Positions 7,022 through 11,965 of a stretch of 11,965 nt of DNA are shown piece after piece (the first letter of the stretch is position 1; each line of letters starts with the position of its first letter). Under the pieces are notes generated by a model that was not told where the DNA came from, searched no databases, and saw nothing but the letters and a program-made list of their open reading frames with translations. Origin of the DNA: Sphingomonadales bacterium (lineage in GTDB: Bacteria > Pseudomonadota > Alphaproteobacteria > Sphingomonadales > Sphingomonadaceae); the NCBI GenBank assembly GCA_018067055.1, contig JAGPVK010000051.1, positions 1 to 11,965 of the forward strand. Reading direction: 5' to 3'. Position numbers and translations under genes: made by a program.

Positions 7022-8692
7022 ATGGGCAATCCAGCTTTCGAACGATTCGGCAAGTTTCTCGTAGCGATCGTCGCAGCGCTTCTGCTTGCGGGCGGCGTGC
7101 TGGTAATCGACCGCGTGATGGAGCGACGGGCGCTGGCAGAAGCAGATATTCTGTCGCAGGATGATGCTGCAATCCTCGCCGCCGGTCTGCGCAGCGAACT
7201 CGACAAGTTCAGCCTGATGCCAGTGATTCTCGCCGAGGACCCAGAAGTTGCCGCACTGCTCTCGGGCAAAGCGGGACCCAAGCGGCTCAACCGCCGGCTA
7301 GAAGCATTGGCGCGCCAGTCGAACGCAGCCGCGATTTATCTGACCGATACGTCCGGCCTGACCCTGGCGGCCAGCAACTGGAACCGGGCCGACAGTTTCC
7401 TTGGTGCCAACTATGGCTTCCGCCACTATTTCCACGATGCGATCATCAATGGAGCGGCGACGCAGTTCGCGCTTGGGACAGTCAGTCGCCGTCCTGGTCT
7501 CTATATCGCGAAAAGGGTCGGGCCAGCCGATGCGCCGCTCGGGGTACTCGCGGTCAAGGTGGAGTTCGACGCTCTGGAGGCGGCCTGGCGAACGACGACC
7601 GGCGGAGTCTATGTCACCGACGCCGACGGGGTCGTGCTGCTCGCCAGTAACCCGCGCTGGCGGTTCAGGGCAGCAGACAAGCGCGCTCTTAGCCAGCGCG
7701 ATCGCCACGCTGATCGTCGCCAGTTCGGGATTGACCGTCTTGAGCTGCTGCAAATTGACAAGATCCGCGGTGATATGGTTTCCGCTCCGCTGTTGGATAC
7801 CCAACACCCGGTAGCGCTGGACGGCTGGACCCTGCACCTGCTGGTCGATCCATCGCCTCTCGTCGGCACGGCAGTTGCCAACGGCCGACTGGCGCTATTG
7901 CTGCTGGCAGTCGGAATCGCACTGATCTGGGCAGCCGCATGGTTTCTGCGCCGGCGGCGTGCGGCAGCGGCGGAAGCGGTTCTCGCCGAACGTACCAGGA
8001 CGCTGCGAGAACAATTGTCGCAGGCCAACCGACTCGCCACGCTGGGACAGGTGACCGCCGGGGTCAGTCACGAAATCAGCCAGCCGATCGCGGCTGTGCG
8101 AGTCTTTGCCGAAAATGGTCAAAAGCTGATCAAGTCAGGGAAAATGGCTGCGGCCACCATCAATTTCAGCCGCATCGTTGATCTGACAGACCGGATGGGC
8201 AGCATCACCGATGAATTGCGCCGCTTCAGCCGCCGCCAGCCCGGCAAGCGCCGATCAATTCCGGTTGGCGAGATTATCGAAGGCGCGTTGCTGTTGCTTC
8301 GCGACCGCATCGCCCAGACAAGGACCGAAGTGACCCGTCCTTCACCCGAACTGGAAGCCCTCCATGTGCGGGCCGAGCATGTCCGGCTTGAGCAAGTGCT
8401 CGTCAACCTGCTGCAGAATGCACTTGATGCCACTGAAACCGATGGCGTCATCACCATTGCGATCGTGCCCGATGACGAGCGCCTGTCGCTGAGCGTCCGC
8501 GATTCAGGGCCTGGCGTGGCACCAGATGGCGAAAGCGATCTGTTTCAGCCATTCGCTACGACCAAGCCACAGGGCCTCGGCCTCGGCCTGGTGATTTCGC
8601 GCGACATCATGCGCGAGCTCGACGGCGAGCTGAGCTATGGTTCGGGTGGCCCAGGAGCCTGTTTCACCATGACGATCCCGCGCGCGAAATGA
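7022..8692 (+). CDS. dctB: DctB-type C4-dicarboxylate sensor histidine kinase
   Basis: Inner-membrane sensor kinase of 556 residues. TM1 spans ~11-29; the periplasmic part ~31-285 is a DctB-like double-PAS (dCache) sensor with the family's IYLTDTSGLTLAASNW (105-120), NYGFRHYF (130-137), FALGTVSRRPGLYIAKRV (149-166) and TDADGVVLLASNPRWRF (199-215). These Arg/Thr/Lys/Tyr-containing strands form the dicarboxylate pocket in known DctB proteins. TM2 is ~287-309, followed by a basic stop-transfer and a coiled-coil linker. The HisKA domain has the phospho-acceptor H350 in GVSHEISQPIAAV. The ATPase domain has an N box with N466 (NLLQNALDA), G1 DSGPGV (494-499), FATTKP (511-516) and G2 GLGLGL (518-523). 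The ATG lacks a clear Shine-Dalgarno. Its stop overlaps the dctD-like ATG as ATGA. Divergence from dctA supports dicarboxylate sensing. Confidence 0.93.
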   Translation: MGNPAFERFGKFLVAIVAALLLAGGVLVIDRVMERRALAEADILSQDDAAILAAGLRSELDKFSLMPVILAEDPEVAALLSGKAGPKRLNRRLEALARQSNAAAIYLTDTSGLTLAASNWNRADSFLGANYGFRHYFHDAIINGAATQFALGTVSRRPGLYIAKRVGPADAPLGVLAVKVEFDALEAAWRTTTGGVYVTDADGVVLLASNPRWRFRAADKRALSQRDRHADRRQFGIDRLELLQIDKIRGDMVSAPLLDTQHPVALDGWTLHLLVDPSPLVGTAVANGRLALLLLAVGIALIWAAAWFLRRRRAAAAEAVLAERTRTLREQLSQANRLATLGQVTAGVSHEISQPIAAVRVFAENGQKLIKSGKMAAATINFSRIVDLTDRMGSITDELRRFSRRQPGKRRSIPVGEIIEGALLLLRDRIAQTRTEVTRPSPELEALHVRAEHVRLEQVLVNLLQNALDATETDGVITIAIVPDDERLSLSVRDSGPGVAPDGESDLFQPFATTKPQGLGLGLVISRDIMRELDGELSYGSGGPGACFTMTIPRAK

Positions 8693-10017
8693 CCGGCACC
8701 AACCCTCCCGTCATGCTGATCGAGGATGACGATGCCCTGCGCGAGGCGACGGCGCAGGCACTTGCGCTCGAAGGATTTTCGGTTGAGGAATTTGCCGAAG
8801 CGGGATCAGCGCTCCGCCGTTTCGACGAGGATTTTGCCGGCGTCGTCGTGACCGACGTGCGACTGCCCGGGATGGACGGGATCGAGCTCTTTGAGCGGCT
8901 GCGCGAGCGTGACAGCGAGGTCCAGGCGATCTTCACCACGGGCCATGGCGATGTGGCAATGGCCGTCGAGGCGATGAAGAGCGGCGCCGCTGACTTCTTC
9001 ACCAAGCCTTATCCTTCCGGGGCCCTGATCGAGGCGGTCCGCCGTGCGGCGGAAAAGCGCGCGCTGGTGATCGAGAACCGCCGCCTGCGCGAGGCGTTGC
9101 GTCATAATGCGACGACCTATCTTCTTGGCTCGTCGGACCAGGTCCACCGACTCGACCGGCTGGTAAGCGAGGTCGCACGCACCGATATCGACATACGCAT
9201 CATCGGCGAAAACGGAGTGGGCAAGTCGTTCCTCGCGAAACGCATCCATGACCTTAGCGGCCGCCATGATCGTCCGTTTGTCGCCATCGATATCGGGGTG
9301 TGGAGCAATGGAGATGCAGAGCTTCTCCTGTTCGGGCGCGATCGTGTGGAGGGGCTTTCGCGGTCGGGCCTGATCGAGCGTGCACAAGGCGGTACGCTGT
9401 TGCTTGACGATGCCGATGCCGTTCCGCCTGGCCTGCAGGGCCGTTTCCGCGCACTGCTCGAGAATCGTACATTTCAGGCGCTCGGTGCCGAACGTCCACG
9501 CGCAATCGATATCCGGATCATCGCGGTGACCCGCAGCGGCCTTGGCGAACGGGAGCCCACCGAAGAAGGAGGGCAGTCGCTGGTCGATCGACTTGGCGGA
9601 GTAGCGATAAGCGTCCCCGCGCTACGGGAACGCCGTGAGGATGTTGCAATCATTTTCCGGTACTTCGTCAGTCAGTTCGAAAACCAACTGGGTGTTCAGG
9701 CCGCGCCGCTGAGCAAGGAAGACTGGACCTATCTGCAAAGTCACGGCTGGCCAGGCAACCTCCGCGAACTGCGCGACTTCGCCCGCACCTTTGTCCTTGG
9801 TCTGACCAGACTGACCCAGCCGATTACCGGTAGCGGGATGGAATCCCCCAGCTTGCGGGAGCTGGTTTTGGCGTTTGAGAAAAATATACTGGAAGATGCA
9901 CTGCGCAAGACCGATGGACAGATAGCGGCTGTCCAGCGCATGCTTTCCCTGAAGCGCAAGACATTGTACGACAAGCTTGCCCGGCACGATCTCAAGCCGC
10001 AGGACTTTCGAAACTAG
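8689..10017 (+). CDS. dctD: DctD-like response regulator lacking the GAFTGA motif
   Basis: NtrC-type response regulator, 442 residues, partner of DctB. Receiver ~1-125: acidic E12/D13/D14, phospho-acceptor D56, T84 and K106 are all present. The AAA+ domain ~145-370 has Walker A GENGVGKS (173-180), Walker B GGTLLLDD (234-241), RLGGVAISVPALRERRED (301-318) and a Sensor II region WPGNLREL (354-361). The Fis-type HTH ~390-440 ends in LKRKTLYDKL. Oddities: between LFG (214-216) and GGTL (234-237), where sigma54 activators carry the GAFTGA loop, this protein has a segment about 4 residues shorter reading RDRVEGLSRSGLIERAQ. Walker B ends D-D rather than D-E, and Sensor I is TR (281-282) rather than TN. 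The overall match to DctD is clear, but sigma54 activation is doubtful. R. capsulatus NtrC, which also lacks GAFTGA and works with sigma70, is a precedent. It probably regulates the divergent dctA operon. It is translationally coupled to dctB. Confidence 0.9.
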   Translation: MTGTNPPVMLIEDDDALREATAQALALEGFSVEEFAEAGSALRRFDEDFAGVVVTDVRLPGMDGIELFERLRERDSEVQAIFTTGHGDVAMAVEAMKSGAADFFTKPYPSGALIEAVRRAAEKRALVIENRRLREALRHNATTYLLGSSDQVHRLDRLVSEVARTDIDIRIIGENGVGKSFLAKRIHDLSGRHDRPFVAIDIGVWSNGDAELLLFGRDRVEGLSRSGLIERAQGGTLLLDDADAVPPGLQGRFRALLENRTFQALGAERPRAIDIRIIAVTRSGLGEREPTEEGGQSLVDRLGGVAISVPALRERREDVAIIFRYFVSQFENQLGVQAAPLSKEDWTYLQSHGWPGNLRELRDFARTFVLGLTRLTQPITGSGMESPSLRELVLAFEKNILEDALRKTDGQIAAVQRMLSLKRKTLYDKLARHDLKPQDFRN

Positions 10018-10690
10018 CAGTCAGCGGTTCGCGAAGATTGCTCTGAAAATCGCCAATGCCATCGCGCACCGGCTCACCAATATCGGGATTCCCCGCAGCA
10101 ACAGCTTGTTCCGTGCCAGCGCCCTCCGCCGGCGGACGGGATTGCGTTTCACACCCTGCGCTTTCCGACGCTGCTGTTGATATTGCTTCCGATATGTCTG
10201 CACGATCCGGCGCAATCGGGCGATCGGCTGATTAAACTGTATGAACGCTGCAAGCTGGAGAAGTTCTCGGTGTCGGGTTTGCTGAAAGGCCTCGGAACCA
10301 CCTGCAACCTGCTGGCTGCTGAAGAATAGCATGACGACAGGCGCTGCCTCCCCGGCATGTGCTGGTGTTGTTGGCAAACGCATGGCTGACTCAAGATTGA
10401 AGCGCTCATGCCGTCAGGTCACGGATAAAATTATGATTGCGGAAAAACAGCGCGACACGGTAGCCTTCAACAACAGCTTCACGCGGTTGGCCACCGACAG
10501 GGAGAATCATCGTTTTTGAAGTAAGGCATCTTGTTTAAGACGGAGCGACCGCTGCACGTCCCCACCCCGCCCGGTTAAAAATCTTTGGCCGATCGTTAGG
10601 ACATAGGCCGGGCGTCCATGGCTGATGTTGAGACCGATGACGCGATCTCCACGCTGCGTGCAATTGGATGTAGCTGTCAGCCTGAGAGAA
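10018..10690. other. 673-bp intergenic stretch with no supported gene
   Basis: This stretch lies between the converging dctD-like and mmsA stops. No frame in it gives a recognisable protein, and no tRNA-like fold was seen. Visible items: a frame open for ~104 codons directly after the dctD stop (10018-10329, plus) without a good start; on the minus strand a 34-codon frame (10406-10510) and frames at 10149-10409 and 10021-10383, none with a good ribosome-binding site; and a CGCCCGG/CCGGGCG inverted repeat (10568-10574 and 10608-10614, 33 bases apart). Parts (about 10410-10530) look more AT-rich than the flanking genes. It may be decayed coding DNA or untranslated DNA. No clear terminator hairpin with a T run was found for either neighbour. 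Confidence 0.6.
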
Positions 10691-11965
10691 CTACCCCATG
10701 GTCGGGATGACAAAGGCATCCTTGTTGCCGCCATCGGCGGTGCCGTCGGGCCAGCGCTGGGTGATGGTCTTGACCTTGGTCCAGAATTTCACGCCTTCCA
10801 TGCCGTGCTGATTGGTGTCACCGAATGCCGAGCGTTTCCAGCCACCGAAGCTGTGATAAGCAACCGGGACGGGGATCGGCACGTTGATGCCGACCATACC
10901 GACCTGCACCCGGTTGGCAAATTCGCGCGCCGCGTGGCCGTTGCGGGTGAAGATCGCGACGCCATTGCCATATTGATGCTGGCTGGGAAGTTTCAGGGCT
11001 TCCTCGAAATTCTTCGCCCGGACGATTTGCAGCACCGGGCCAAAAATCTCTTCCTTGTAGCTTTCCATGTCGGTGGTGACATGGTCGAACAGGGATGGTC
11101 CGATGAAGCAGCCCTCTTCATGGCCCTGCAGCGAGAAGCCGCGGCCATCGACGACCAGCTCGGCGCCTTCGTCGACACCCTTCTGGATCCAGCCTTCGAC
11201 GCGTGCCTTTTGCGCCGGATTGACCATCGGGCCGTAATGCGCCTCTTCATCGGTCGAGATGCCGACGCGCAGCGCCGCCATCGCCGGGATCATTTTCTCG
11301 CGCAGCCGTTCGGCGGTGTCTTCGCCGACCGGCACCACAACCGGCAGCGCCATGCAGCGTTCGCCAGCCGAGCCAAAGGCCGCGCCGGACAGATCGTTGA
11401 CCACCTGGTCCATATCGGCGTCGGGCATCACGATCCCGTGGTTCTTCGCCCCGCCCATCGCCTGCACCCGCTTGCCGGCGGCAACGCCGCGCTGGTAGAC
11501 ATAATGGGCAATGTCTGAGGAACCGACGAAGCTGATGCCGCCGATTTCCGGATGATCGAGAATCGCGTCGACCATTTCCTTGTCGCCATGCACGCATTGC
11601 AGGATGCCGGCTGGCAGTCCGGCTTCAAGCATCAGCTCGACCAGCCGCACCGGGACCGAGGGATCCCGCTCGGACGGTTTCAGGATGAAGGCATTGCCGG
11701 TCGCGATCGCCGGGCCGAACATCCACATCGGGATCATCGCCGGGAAGTTGAACGGAGTGATACCGGCGCCGATGCCGATTGGCTGACGCATCGAATAGAC
11801 ATCGATGCCGGGTCCTGCGCCCTGCGTATATTCGCCCTTCAAAACGTGCGGAATGCCGCAGCAGAATTCGATCACTTCAAGCCCGCGCTGGATATCGCCC
11901 TTGGAATCGGCGATCACCTTGCCATGTTCGATCGACAGGAGATGCGCGAGTTCGTCGATATGCGC
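10691..11965 (-). CDS. mmsA: Methylmalonate-semialdehyde dehydrogenase, 5' truncated by window
   Basis: CoA-acylating aldehyde dehydrogenase that converts methylmalonate semialdehyde to propionyl-CoA (valine breakdown) and malonate semialdehyde to acetyl-CoA, using NAD and CoA in the cytoplasm. The frame is open to the right edge; 424 residues are visible of the usual ~500, so about 75 N-terminal residues lie outside the window. Family marks are EHGKVIADSKGDIQRGLEV near the visible N-terminus, FCCGIPHVLKGEY, GITPFNFPAMIPMWMFGPA, KPSERDPS, QAMGGAKNHGIVMPDAD and the nucleophile Cys in GSAGERCMALPV (residue 204 of the visible part). AKNH stands where ordinary aldehyde dehydrogenases have their general-base Glu, which is normal for MmsA. 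The C-terminus GVKFWTKVKTITQRWP is typical. It converges on dctBD and shows no functional link to the dct locus. Confidence 0.96.
   Translation of the reverse strand, partial: AHIDELAHLLSIEHGKVIADSKGDIQRGLEVIEFCCGIPHVLKGEYTQGAGPGIDVYSMRQPIGIGAGITPFNFPAMIPMWMFGPAIATGNAFILKPSERDPSVPVRLVELMLEAGLPAGILQCVHGDKEMVDAILDHPEIGGISFVGSSDIAHYVYQRGVAAGKRVQAMGGAKNHGIVMPDADMDQVVNDLSGAAFGSAGERCMALPVVVPVGEDTAERLREKMIPAMAALRVGISTDEEAHYGPMVNPAQKARVEGWIQKGVDEGAELVVDGRGFSLQGHEEGCFIGPSLFDHVTTDMESYKEEIFGPVLQIVRAKNFEEALKLPSQHQYGNGVAIFTRNGHAAREFANRVQVGMVGINVPIPVPVAYHSFGGWKRSAFGDTNQHGMEGVKFWTKVKTITQRWPDGTADGGNKDAFVIPTMG

Noticed and set aside
10670..10694. Imperfect hairpin (GTAG/CTAC ends) at the mmsA stop as a terminator
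   Set aside because: The stem is broken by a mismatch and bulge, overlaps the stop codon and has no T tract.
1..11965. Insertion sequences, CRISPR arrays, tRNA or rRNA genes
   Set aside because: No transposase-like protein, terminal repeats, spaced repeat array or RNA gene pattern was seen by eye on either strand.

Overview
The window looks like chromosomal DNA of an alphaproteobacterium, most likely a sphingomonad (Sphingomonadales). This is inferred from the moderately high GC, the large Oar/Sphingomonas-style TonB-dependent receptor, and the type of DctA and MmsA proteins present. No marker gene is present to fix the genus.

Layout. (1) Positions 1-104 hold what may be the first 34 codons of an unidentified minus-strand gene that runs off the left edge. 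(2) Positions 231-6815 form a tight minus-strand operon, read from right to left: dctA (C4-dicarboxylate:cation symporter), a Tat-exported alpha/beta-hydrolase esterase, a TonB-dependent outer-membrane receptor and an M14 zinc carboxypeptidase lipoprotein. dctA and the esterase overlap by ATGA, the esterase and receptor are 23 bases apart, and the receptor and peptidase overlap by CTGA if the peptidase starts at CTG. (3) Positions 6816-7021 are an AT-rich divergent promoter region with a 14-bp perfect palindrome over a candidate sigma70-type dctA promoter. (4) Positions 7022-10017 hold dctB and a dctD-like gene, a two-component pair overlapping by ATGA. (5) Positions 10018-10690 hold no supportable gene. 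(6) Positions 10691-11965 are the C-terminal ~85% of mmsA on the minus strand, cut by the right edge.

How the genes may work together. DctB (periplasmic double-PAS sensor) and the DctD-like regulator most likely control dctA, as in rhizobia. The unusual part is that dctA leads an operon with an outer-membrane importer, an exported esterase and a lipid-anchored metallocarboxypeptidase. The simplest reading is a scavenging pathway: the receptor imports an ester- or peptide-linked conjugate or oligomer, the exported hydrolases release a small acidic product, DctA takes it into the cytoplasm and DctB senses it. The substrate is unknown.

The DctD-like protein keeps a receiver, an AAA+ domain with a normal Walker A motif, and a Fis-type HTH. 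It has lost the GAFTGA loop that contacts sigma54 and has altered Walker B and Sensor I positions. The dctA upstream region correspondingly shows a sigma70-like promoter and no good -24/-12 element. Together these suggest a DctBD system rewired away from sigma54.
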